Assembly: GCF_041435115.1 (NCBI RefSeq)
Contig: NZ_CP108046.1
Span: 10,292,001-10,356,000 of the forward strand
Length of the DNA: 64,000 bases
From: Streptomyces sp. NBC_00289
GTDB lineage: Bacteria; Actinomycetota; Actinomycetes; Streptomycetales; Streptomycetaceae
Direction: 5' to 3'
A program made the translations under genes and the position numbers. This document shows, piece by piece, positions 17,578-25,062 of this stretch. The notes under the pieces are model-generated. The model was given only the letters and a program-made list of their open reading frames with translations. It was not told the DNA's origin and made no database searches. The number at the start of each line of letters is the position of its first letter. The stretch's first letter is position 1.

Positions 17578-19420
17578 TGTGATGGGCCGGAAATCGCGGG
17601 CTTAAGTCTGTAGCCTGTTTTCATGTCCCGGGGTCCTCGTGCCGTCGAAGTGGTGCTGTCCGATGAGGAGCGCGCCGAGTTGCTGCGCTGGGCGGGCGGG
17701 GCAGTGGCGCCCTGTCTTGCCGAGCGGGCACGCATCGTCTTGGCATGCGCGGAGGGGAAGCCGAATACGCGTGTCGCGGCGGAGTTCAAGGTGACCGTGG
17801 AAACGGTGAGGAAGTGGCGCTCGCGGTTCGTTGACCAGCGGATGGCCGGGCTTGCGGATGAGCCGCGGCCGGGCCGGCGCAAGTTGGAGCTGGTGCTCAG
17901 TGATGACGAACGGGCTCAGCTGATGCGGTGGGCGAGGCGGGCGAAGACCGCGCAGTTCCTGGCCCTGCGGGCGAGGATCGTGCTGCGGTGCGCGGAGGGC
18001 GGGACGAACAAGCAGGTGGCGGCGGAGCTCGGGGTGCGCGAGCAGTTGGTGAGCCGCTGGCGGGCTCGGTTCGTCAAGCAGCGGCTGGACGGGCTGGTCG
18101 ACGAGCCGCGGCCGGGGCGGCCGCCGTCTCTCCTGCTCGATCAGGTCGAGGACGTCATCGCCGCGACGCTGGAATCCACTCCGGGGCCAGGACACGCACT
18201 GGTCGCGGGCTTCCATGGCGGCCCGGACCGGGCTGTCGAAGTCCACCATCGGCCGGATCTGGAAACGGTTCGACCTCAAGCCGCACCTGCAGGATGCCTT
18301 CAAGCTCTCCACCGACCCGCAGTTCGTCGCGAAGGTCGTCGACGTCGTGGGCCTGTACCACAACCCGCCTGAGAAGGCGGTGGTGTTATGCGTGGACGAG
18401 AAGTCCCAGATCCAGGCCCTGGACCGCTCGCAGCCGGTACTTCCGATGATGCCGGGCATGCCCCAACGGCGCACCCACGACTACCTGCGGCACGGCATCA
18501 CCAGCCTGTTCGCCGCCTTCAACATCGCCGACGGGACCGTCATCGGTGAACTGCACCGCCGCCACCGGGCCATCGAGTTCAAGACGTTCCTGGTTACGAT
18601 AGACAAGGCGGTCCCCGCCGGACTCGACGTGCACCTGGCGTGTGACAACTACGCCACCCACAACACTCCCGAGATCAAGACCTGGCTCGGCAGACACCCC
18701 CGATTCCACGTCCACTTCACCCCGACCGGCTCCTCCTGGACCAACCAGGTCGTGCGACACGAAGTCGCTTGAGAAGAGTGGTAATCACCAAGGAGGTTCG
18801 GCCGATGTCGAAGGTGTAGGACCCGAGCCAGTGTGCAAGGCTCGTTCCCGCCTCAGCGTGCGTTGCGAGTAATCGCGGGGTGCGAAGCCTGAGGAAATGC
18901 CCAAGGATCCTCGTTCCATCCGGGGGTTACAGGCTGGGAAATGCCGGACGGGTGAATGCGAATGAACCCTTGATGATGCCTCGTCATGATCACTCTCGCC
19001 GATGGGTTGTTTCAGCGGGAGATAGGGACTGGCCGTTGGAAAGCGGCAGGCGCCGACTGGAGATACTTGACCGGTCGGGAGTGCACCGCCGTCCCCGGGG
19101 TGCAGAGGGCGCCCTCCCCGGCAGCATCTCTCTCATGCGGAACGTGACAACCCCGATGGAGTCCAGGCAATGCAGTTCTGGCCTGGTAAGCCAACCGCGA
19201 GGAAGGCCCAACTCTCCAGCGGATGCAGGAAGACCCAACAAGCGAATGCCGGTCGCCGAAAGGCAGCAGGAAACCGGGAACCATATGCCGACACCTCCGT
19301 CGGCGGTTCCCGCATAACTGGCCGGATAGGGGCCGATGCCTCGACCTGAAAAGGTGCTGACGTGGGTCTGGTGAGCCCGTGAAGAAACGATGACCAAAGA
19401 CACCTGAACCGAAGGGCAAG

Positions 19421-21193
19421 TTGGACGCCGTGACGACACACGTGGCTGGGGCGGCGCAAGCCGCTGCGACCGCAGCCGGCATGGCGAACGGACCGGAGGA
19501 CGAGATCACCGACTGGCCGTCGATCGACTGGCGGAAGGTCGAGGACGACGTACGGCGTCTGCGGCAACGCATCTTTACGGCATCGCAGGCAGGAGACCTG
19601 GCCAAGGTCCGGAACCTGCAGAAGTTGATGCTCCGCTCCCGCGCCAACACACTCGCGAGTGTGCGGCGGGTCACGGAGGTCAACGATGGCCGCAAGACGG
19701 CGGGCATCGACGGGAAAGTCGTCCTGCTGCCCCAGGGAAAGGCCGATTTGGCCGACTGGGTCCAGCATGACGCGGCCCCGTGGAAGCCCAAGCCCGTCAA
19801 GCGGGTGTATATAGCCAAGGCGAATGGGAAACAGCGCCCACTCGGAATTCCCGTGATCGCAGACAGATGCCTACAAGCTCTGACGCTGAATGCACTGGAG
19901 CCCGAGTGGGAGGCACGGCTGGAACCGAAGGTCTACGGATTTCGCCCCGGTCGCGGCTGCCATGACGCGATCGTTGCCATCCACACGACGGCGAGCGGCA
20001 AGAATGCTAAACGCCTGTGGGTGCTCGACGCTGACTTGAAAGCGGCATTCGACCGAATCGACCACGATCACCTGCTCGCGTCATTGGGGGACTTTCCCGC
20101 GAGGGGAATGGTTGCCGGATGGCTGAAGGCCGGTGTGGTCGAGAAAGGTTGGTTCACCCCGACGGTGGAGGGAACTCCCCAGGGCGGGGTGATCAGTCCC
20201 GCGTTGTTGAACATCGCCTTGCACGGAATGGGAAAGGCCGCTGGAGTCCGCTACCAGGCTCTCGGCAGTGATGCCACGATTCTGGCGCGCGATTCTCCGG
20301 TTCTGGTCGTCTACGCCGACGACCTTCTCGCCCTGTGTCATTCTCGGGAACAGGCCGAGCAGGTCAAGGCTCGGCTGGCCGCGTGGCTCGCGCCCCGGGG
20401 GCTGGCTTTCAATGAGGACAAGACGCGCATTGTCCACCTCGATGAGGGCTGCGACTTCCTGGGGTTCAACATCCGACGCTATCGCGGAAAGTTGCTGACC
20501 AAGCCGAGCAACGCGGCCCTGCGGCGGATCCGGGAACGGCTTGCCGCCGAAGTGCTGGCCCTGCGAGGGGCCAACGCCGACGCGGTGATCGCCAAGCTCA
20601 ACCCGATCATCAAGGGCTGGGTCGCTTACTACCGGATCGGGGTGTCCAAGCGGGCGTTCAACTCGCTGGACGCCTACGTGTGGAGACTGGTCTACAAGTG
20701 GGCCAAGTTCTCCCACCCGAACAAGCCGATGCGCTGGGTGACCGCCCGGTACTTCGGCATGTTCAACCCGTTCAGGCAGGACACATGGGTATTCGGGGAC
20801 CGCACCAGCGGTTTCTACCTCTACAAGTTCGCCTGGACGCCGATCGTCCGGCACCGGATGGTGCCAGGGAGAGCGTCAACCGACGATCCCGCCCTGGCCG
20901 ACTTCTGGGCCAAGCGGCGCCGCCGCGGCAAACTCCCGCTGGGCAAAGGCACCTTGCATCTGCTGCAGATGCAAGACGGCCGATGCCCGCTCTGCGGAGG
21001 GCTGCTGCTGCACGCCGACCACGAGCCGCAAACCCCCGACCAGTGGGAGCAGTGGCTCAAGGTCACCCGCACCGCGATCCGCAAACACGCGATCACTACC
21101 GATGCGGGCAACGGCAAGCCGGACAAACCCGCCGCCTCACGCCTGATACACACCCACTGCCAGCGTCGGCTGGCCACTGGCCCCGGCCGGTGA
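19421..21193 (+). CDS. ltrA: Group II intron reverse transcriptase/maturase with HNH endonuclease
   Basis: This 590-residue intron-encoded protein has reverse transcriptase blocks: KQRPLGIPVIADRCLQAL, LDADLKAAFDRIDHDHLLAS, EGTPQGGVISPALLNIALHG and the catalytic LVVYADDLLALC. The maturase X domain (WVAYYRIGVSKRAFNSLDAY) follows, then a C-terminal HNH nuclease with CPLCGGLLLHADHEP and LIHTHCQRRL. It promotes splicing and retrohoming. The TTG at 19421 or GTG at 19430 may start it. No frameshift is visible, so the protein is probably functional. Confidence 0.93.
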   Translation: MDAVTTHVAGAAQAAATAAGMANGPEDEITDWPSIDWRKVEDDVRRLRQRIFTASQAGDLAKVRNLQKLMLRSRANTLASVRRVTEVNDGRKTAGIDGKVVLLPQGKADLADWVQHDAAPWKPKPVKRVYIAKANGKQRPLGIPVIADRCLQALTLNALEPEWEARLEPKVYGFRPGRGCHDAIVAIHTTASGKNAKRLWVLDADLKAAFDRIDHDHLLASLGDFPARGMVAGWLKAGVVEKGWFTPTVEGTPQGGVISPALLNIALHGMGKAAGVRYQALGSDATILARDSPVLVVYADDLLALCHSREQAEQVKARLAAWLAPRGLAFNEDKTRIVHLDEGCDFLGFNIRRYRGKLLTKPSNAALRRIRERLAAEVLALRGANADAVIAKLNPIIKGWVAYYRIGVSKRAFNSLDAYVWRLVYKWAKFSHPNKPMRWVTARYFGMFNPFRQDTWVFGDRTSGFYLYKFAWTPIVRHRMVPGRASTDDPALADFWAKRRRRGKLPLGKGTLHLLQMQDGRCPLCGGLLLHADHEPQTPDQWEQWLKVTRTAIRKHAITTDAGNGKPDKPAASRLIHTHCQRRLATGPGR

Positions 21194-21233
21194 CCAGCAC
21201 TTCTGTTCGCCCGCGAGCCCAAGGGGCTTGCTT

Positions 21234-21309
21234 GAGCCGGTTGCTCGGAAAGCGGGCACGGCCGGTTCTGAGGGGGGACCGCTGCAGCAATGCAGCGGTC
21301 CTACCCGAC
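21234..21309 (+). ncRNA. Group II intron domains V and VI
   Basis: Domain V (21234-21268) begins GAGCCGG and closes CCGGTTC around the conserved bulge. Domain VI is the hairpin ACCGCTGCA/TGCAGCGGT, followed by CCTACCCGAC. The A at 21303, seven bases from the 3' end, is the likely branch point. Confidence 0.85.
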
Positions 21310-21486
21310 GAGCGGTGGTTCGGCCTGCTGACCGACAAACTCATCCGCCGTGGCGTCCACACCTCGGTGAAGGCGCTCGAAGACGACATCCGGGCATGGA
21401 TCGTCTCGTGGAACGAGAACCCCAGGCCCTTCACTTGGACCAAGACCGCCGACGAGATCCTCAAATCCCTCGCCGACTACCTCACC

Positions 21487-22000
21487 ATGGAGTTACGACG
21501 CTCTGTGATCACTGGGGAGACCTGTGCCTGCGCTGCCATCATGGCTGACCGAACCGCTCTGGGGCCAATTCGCTGCCTTGCTGCCCGAACGACCGGAAGA
21601 CCACCCGGACCATCCGCTGGGCTGCCACCGCCAACGCATCAGCGACCGGATCATCTTCGACAAGATGCTGCAGCTGCTGCGCTTCGGCTGCTCCTACCAG
21701 GCGATCGCCGACACGACGTGCTCGGCCACAACGATCCGCAACCGCCGCAACGAGTGGATCCGGCTCGGCGTCTTCGACAGGTTCAAGCAGATCGCGCTGG
21801 AGTCTTACGACCGGATCGTGGGCCTCGTCCTGGACCAGATCGCCGTCGACGGCTCGATCACCAAGGCCCCCGGCGGCGGCGAGGTCGCCGGGCGTTCCCC
21901 CGTGGACCGCGGCAAACAGGGCCTGAAGCGCTCGGGCATGACGGATGGTTACGGCATTCCGCTGGGCCGCGTCCTGGCCGGAGCCAACCGGCATGACTCC
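21487..22000 (+). pseudogene. IS5-family transposase, N-terminal half
   Basis: GTG 21524 starts MPALPSWLTEPLWGQFAALL, then LLRFGCSYQAIADTTCSATT and VDGSITKAPGGGEVAGRSPV, ending ANRHDS at the IS630 terminal repeat. It matches the first half of the complete protein at 23725-24567. The upstream hairpin arm of that element is missing here. Confidence 0.85.
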
Positions 22001-22057
22001 TAAGCCCGCGATTTCCGGCGCATCACACTAAGTGTTATGTGGGTGTACTCTAGATTC

Positions 22058-22324
22058 ATGTCGAGTACCTATCCGATCGCTGAAGCCCGCACCTGTCTAG
22101 GCGACCTCGCGCGTCGTGCCGCCCAGCACGAGCACATCACCCTCACCGACCGGGGGACACCCGCCGCCGTCCTGATCTCCCCGGCGGAGCTGGAAGACCT
22201 CGAAGACGCCCTGGCCGTCGCGCGCCTGGAGCGCGACAGGGCCCTGGGGATCACTCCGGCTCCCGTCTCGCATGCCGAGGCGCGTCTCGCACTCCTCGAC
22301 GCAGCAGGCCGGAGCGGAGAGTGA
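22058..22324 (+). CDS. Phd/YefM-family antitoxin
   Basis: ATG 22058 gives 88 residues: MSSTYPIAEARTCLGDLARR, then AAQHEHITLTDRGTPAAVLI and SPAELEDLEDALAVARLERD. The N-terminal DNA-binding fold and 'R-G-x-P-A-A-V-L-I' strand are diagnostic of Phd/YefM antitoxins. The stop overlaps the toxin GTG. An inverted repeat GTACT...AGTAC surrounds the start and may be the autoregulatory site. It begins only about 30 bases after the IS630 end, so its promoter may be partly displaced. Confidence 0.85.
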   Translation: MSSTYPIAEARTCLGDLARRAAQHEHITLTDRGTPAAVLISPAELEDLEDALAVARLERDRALGITPAPVSHAEARLALLDAAGRSGE

Positions 22325-22569
22325 GCTGGAGCGTCACGTGGGAGCCCACAGCGCTCAACGAGGCAGCCGGCCTTCTGAAGGCCGATTCCGCCGGCGTGGA
22401 CGCACTGCTGCATGCCACGGACCGGCTCGCGGACGATCCGGCCCCCGAAGGCTCTCGCGCGTGGGGAAGCAGCCACCGGCGTCTGCACAGCGGCCCGTGG
22501 AGGGTCCTGTACCGCATCGACGTCCAGAACAGCACGCTGCACATTGAGCATGTAGGACACACCGGCTGA
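22321..22569 (+). CDS. RelE/ParE-family toxin
   Basis: GTG 22321 gives 82 residues: MSWSVTWEPTALNEAAGLLK, then RAWGSSHRRLHSGPWRVLYR and IDVQNSTLHIEHVGHTG. The R-x-L-x-x-G-x-W-R-V-x-Y-x-I core and the final H-x-x-H strand are the RelE/ParE barrel. Such toxins cleave mRNA at the ribosome or poison gyrase; sequence alone does not decide which. It is coupled to the antitoxin by a 4-base overlap. Confidence 0.85.
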   Translation: MSWSVTWEPTALNEAAGLLKADSAGVDALLHATDRLADDPAPEGSRAWGSSHRRLHSGPWRVLYRIDVQNSTLHIEHVGHTG

Positions 22570-22617
22570 GCGGGGCTACCCGGCGATTCGAGCCAGTGGT
22601 CGGGCCGTGATGATGGA

Positions 22618-22930
22618 TCAGCCGACCGGCTGGGCGTGGGCCGCATACCAAGCGTCCCAGATGTCGGTGCGGAGTGGGCCTGGATCAGGCACATCCATGC
22701 CCTGGTCCTTGGCCCACTGCCGTACCTGTGGCACCGGCGAGTTCGCCGCGGCTGGTGCGGGATCCGGTCGGCGGCGATGACGACGGGGCGGGAGGGCGGC
22801 TGGGGCAGCTGGCCGGGAGAGGTGGCGGTAAAGCCGCGACGTTCGAGGATCCAGTGGCGCTTGTGGTGCATGCGTTCCAGCCAGGGCATGTCAGCGTCGA
22901 GGTAGTGGTGCGCCTCGACGTGGTGGTGCG
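22618..22930 (-). pseudogene. Lsr2-like C-terminal remnant
   Basis: The minus strand ends with PVPQVRQWAKDQGMDVPDPG, then PLRTDIWDAWYAAHAQPVG and a stop, like the C-terminal DNA-binding domain of Lsr2 (R-x-W-A-x-x-x-G). Upstream the sensible text changes frame (MPWLERMHHKRHWILERRGF) before meeting IS256 sequence near 22930. No intact start is found. Confidence 0.4.
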
Positions 22931-23050
22931 GGTGTCGGTGTGTTCGCCCCACTCGGCGTCGATCTTTGTGGTGGCCTCGGCCTCGATCAGTTCCTGCAGC
23001 AGCCTTTCGGCGACCTCGCGGACGAGTTCAAGACCATCGGCCGAACGTAG
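22931..23050 (-). pseudogene. IS256 transposase inner fragment
   Basis: It encodes SADGLELVREVAERLLQELI, then EAEATTKIDAEWGEHTDTRT, residues about 17-55 of an IS256 transposase. The preceding residues (MALSQQDLLRLLESLR) are found at 24715-24665, so a 1.6-kb block separates the two parts. Confidence 0.7.
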
Positions 23051-23087
23051 AGGTCACGCAGATTGGTGGCGGTGCAGTTTGGCGGGT

Positions 23088-23630
23088 TCAGTTCTCCCAG
23101 CGCAGATACCAAGTCGGCTTGGTCACTGTGCGTGCTGAGAATCCGTCGCGGGTGGCTTCCGCCTCGGTCGTACTGACGTAACGCAGCCAGTCGAGTTGCC
23201 AGCCGAGTTCTTCCTGTACTGCCCTGTCCTGATCGTCGTTGCATGCGTGAGCTGCGCGGGCGATGCCGCCCGTCGCGAAGTTCGCGGCCGCTTCAGCGTC
23301 TTTGGGGTCGCCGAAGAAGGCGGCCTTGAGCGCGTGGCCGACGGCGGTGATCACCTCAAAGGGAATGTCGATGCTCTCATCTAGATCGTCGCAGTAGCTG
23401 GCTGCTTCTTGATCGAGGGCTTCTGCCAGACGAGCGGCGGTCTCGCCAGGTATGGTCTCGCCGGATGCCCGGCCCCATGCAGCTGTGATCGCTTCCCAAA
23501 CGTTGCTGCGGTACGGCCGTGCGCAGTCCATGTACAGGTCGAAGACCCGCTCGGCTACCCCTGCGACGAAGGCCGCACGCTGTTCGGGGGACATCCCGAG
23601 GATGACGGCGAATTCCGACTCTGGCAGCAT
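23088..23630 (-). CDS. Hypothetical protein, weakly DUF416-like
   Basis: The 180-residue soluble, acidic protein begins MLPESEFAVILGMSPEQRAA, with ERVFDLYMDCARPYRSNVWE and later LDESIDIPFEVITAVGHALK. Helical repeats with W and aromatic pairs recall DUF416, but I cannot assign it firmly. It has no signal peptide or membrane helix. It lies between the two parts of a split IS256, beside an IS5, so it may be cargo carried by recombination. Confidence 0.65.
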   Translation of the reverse strand: MLPESEFAVILGMSPEQRAAFVAGVAERVFDLYMDCARPYRSNVWEAITAAWGRASGETIPGETAARLAEALDQEAASYCDDLDESIDIPFEVITAVGHALKAAFFGDPKDAEAAANFATGGIARAAHACNDDQDRAVQEELGWQLDWLRYVSTTEAEATRDGFSARTVTKPTWYLRWEN

Positions 23631-23724
23631 GCCGACTTCTTTCTACGGCGGTTGGCCGTCTTCTTCGGGTCACCCATCCTGTGCTGGCGGCTTCGGCCTC
23701 ATGGTAGGCGCGCAGGGCGGGTAC

Positions 23725-24567
23725 TCAAGGGCGACGGTGGGGGCGTTCGTCCCAGCGATGGGTGGCCCAGGCTCGACGGATCAGGCTACGGATGGTGATG
23801 ATCGTGTCCGCGAGATCGAAGAAGGCGTTGACGACGGTAGCGCGGCGTTCGTAGCAGCGGGAAAGGCGGTAGAAGGCGTTCTGCCAGGCGTGCGTACGCT
23901 CGACATGCCACCGCCGGCTCGCCTGGATCGGCGCCTTCTCACCCTTGTGCGCGATGCGTCCGCGCAGGTCGCGGGCCGCCAGTTCAGCGCGGGTCTTGTC
24001 CGAGTCGTAGCCGGCGTCCAGGTGCACCATGATGTCGTTGGGCAGCGGCCCGAGGTCGTCCAGCAGGTCCAGGGTCGGCGAGAGCAGCGGCGAGTCGTGG
24101 CGGTTCGCTCCGGCCAGGACCCGGCCGAGCGGGATCCCGTAACCATCCGTCATGCCCGAGCGTTTCAAGCTCTGTTTGCCGCGATCGACCGGTGAGCGCC
24201 CGGCGACCTCGCCGCCGCCGGGGGCCTTGGTGATGGAGCCGTCGACGGCGATCTGGTCGAGCACGAGCCCGACGATCCGGTCGTAGGACTCCAGCGTGAT
24301 CTGCTTGAGTCGGCCAAAGACGCCGAGCCGGATCCATTCGTCGCGGCGGTTGCGGATGGTGGTCGCCGAGCAGGTCGTGTCGGAGATCGCCTGGTAGGAG
24401 CAGCCGAACCGCAGGAGTTGCAGCAACTTGTCGAACACGATCCGGTCGCTGATACGGCGCCGGTGGCACCCCAGCGGGTGGGACGGATCGACCGTAGGGC
24501 GCTCGGGCAGCAGCGCCGCGAATTGTTCCCAGAGCGGGTCAGTCAGCCATGATGGAAGCACGGGCAC
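23725..24567 (-). CDS. IS5-family transposase
   Basis: The GTG at 24567 starts MPVLPSWLTDPLWEQFAALL. The N-terminal DUF4096-type domain includes LLRFGCSYQAISDTTCSATT. The DDE core has IAVDGSITKAPGGGE, MVHLDAGYDSDKTRAELAAR and RRWHVERTHAWQNAFYRLSR, giving D-D-E. The 280-residue length is complete and no frameshift is visible. The start codon is embedded in the inner arm of a 12-bp inverted repeat. Confidence 0.9.
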   Translation of the reverse strand: MPVLPSWLTDPLWEQFAALLPERPTVDPSHPLGCHRRRISDRIVFDKLLQLLRFGCSYQAISDTTCSATTIRNRRDEWIRLGVFGRLKQITLESYDRIVGLVLDQIAVDGSITKAPGGGEVAGRSPVDRGKQSLKRSGMTDGYGIPLGRVLAGANRHDSPLLSPTLDLLDDLGPLPNDIMVHLDAGYDSDKTRAELAARDLRGRIAHKGEKAPIQASRRWHVERTHAWQNAFYRLSRCYERRATVVNAFFDLADTIITIRSLIRRAWATHRWDERPHRRP

Positions 24568-24624
24568 AGGTCCCCCCAGTAATCACAGAGCGTCGCAACT
24601 CCATGATCACCGGGACCTGTGCCC
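24562..24624 (-). promoter_or_regulatory. Start-codon hairpin of the IS5 at 24 kb
   Basis: GGGCACAGGTCC (24562-24573) pairs perfectly with GGACCTGTGCCC (24613-24624). The transposase GTG (24567-24565) lies inside the near arm; the 39-base loop could hold the promoter. Confidence 0.6.
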
Positions 24625-24663
24625 ACCTTGTCGCTGGGGGCTCCCCACGACGTCTATCTGCGC

Positions 24664-24885
24664 GAGCTCGTAGTGACTCAAGCAGGCGAAGTAGGTCCTG
24701 CTGGGACAAAGCCATCGTGCACCCCCTGGGGTCGAACTGCCCGTCCACTCCGGACAGTTGCACGATGGCCTGCCAGTTGAGCAGGGAGCAGACACCGGCA
24801 GACGGTGCACCCCAGGGAGCAGAGAACCCGCGCACTCAACCGCGGAGATCCCCTACACCACTCAGCGGGACGCCATCCGGACGCG
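24664..24885 (-). pseudogene. IS256-type element, 5' end and first codons
   Basis: ATG 24715 gives MALSQQDLLRLLESLR, the start of an IS256 transposase close to that at 60610. The right end carries GGGACGCCATCCGGAC (about 24869-24884), also present at the end of the IS256 near 61875. Just beyond it, 24888-24926 encodes GYRPAEYETAFAA and a stop, the tail of an IS3 transposase. The gene resumes at 23050. Confidence 0.65.
24711..24779 (-). promoter_or_regulatory. Start-codon hairpin of the split IS256
   Basis: Arms GCCATCGTGCA (24711-24721) and TGCACGATGGC (24769-24779) are perfect 11-base complements. The ATG (24715-24713) sits in the near arm. Confidence 0.6.
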
Positions 24886-25062
24886 GCTACCGCCCCGCCG
24901 AATACGAGACCGCCTTCGCAGCCTGACCACCACACCAATGGTGGAACAAGCTCAGTGTGGTGTGAGTGGGGTTTGCTCTGGCGGGGTGGTGGGGGTGGGG
25001 GTTGTTTGGGGGAGGTGGCTGATGCCGTGGGTTTCGGCCTTGTCTTCTCTGGTTGTGAGGCG

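Larger units (their letters stand above)
18752..21309 (+). mobile_element. Complete group II intron
   Basis: The intron starts GTGCGAC at 18752 and ends CCGAC at 21309. Joining the flanks restores AACCAGGTC-GAGCGGTGG, encoding NQV-ERW of the IS630 transposase. A reverse transcriptase gene lies inside, and domain V and VI structures lie at the 3' end. The 5' region (18752-19420) is noncoding RNA of normal length. It looks intact. Confidence 0.9.
17623..21486 (+). pseudogene. IS630 transposase interrupted by the intron
   Basis: The first exon encodes two successive helix-turn-helix units ([20 protein letters not shown] and [20 protein letters not shown]), then CVDEKSQIQALDRSQPVLPM (first Asp), HLACDNYATHNTPEIKTWLG (second Asp) and HFTPTGSSWTNQV. 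The second exon (21310-21486) begins ERWFGLLTDKLIRRGVHTSV, whose Glu is the third catalytic residue. A frameshift near 18200 separates the HTH part from [24 protein letters not shown]. The C-terminus after LKSLADYL is lost. Confidence 0.85.
17577..22028 (+). mobile_element. IS630-family element carrying a group II intron and an IS5 fragment
   Basis: Inverted repeats of 27 bp lie at 17578-17604 and 22001-22027 (26 of 27 match), with the TA target duplication at 17575-17576 and 22029-22030. Inside are an IS630 transposase split by a group II intron at 18752-21309, and a truncated IS5-type fragment at 21487-22000 that replaces the end of the transposase gene. Total length is 4.45 kb against roughly 1.2 kb for an empty element. 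Confidence 0.85.
23690..24624 (-). mobile_element. IS5-family element with apparently intact transposase
   Basis: It contains the 280-residue transposase. The 5' region includes an inverted repeat at 24562-24573 and 24613-24624. Exact ends are not resolved; the left boundary given is approximate. Confidence 0.65.

Noticed and set aside
24946..24960. GAACAAGCTCAGTG, identical to the right end plus target site of IS5 copy 3
   Set aside because: Fourteen bases with no opposite end or other IS5 sequence nearby; too short to call an excision scar.
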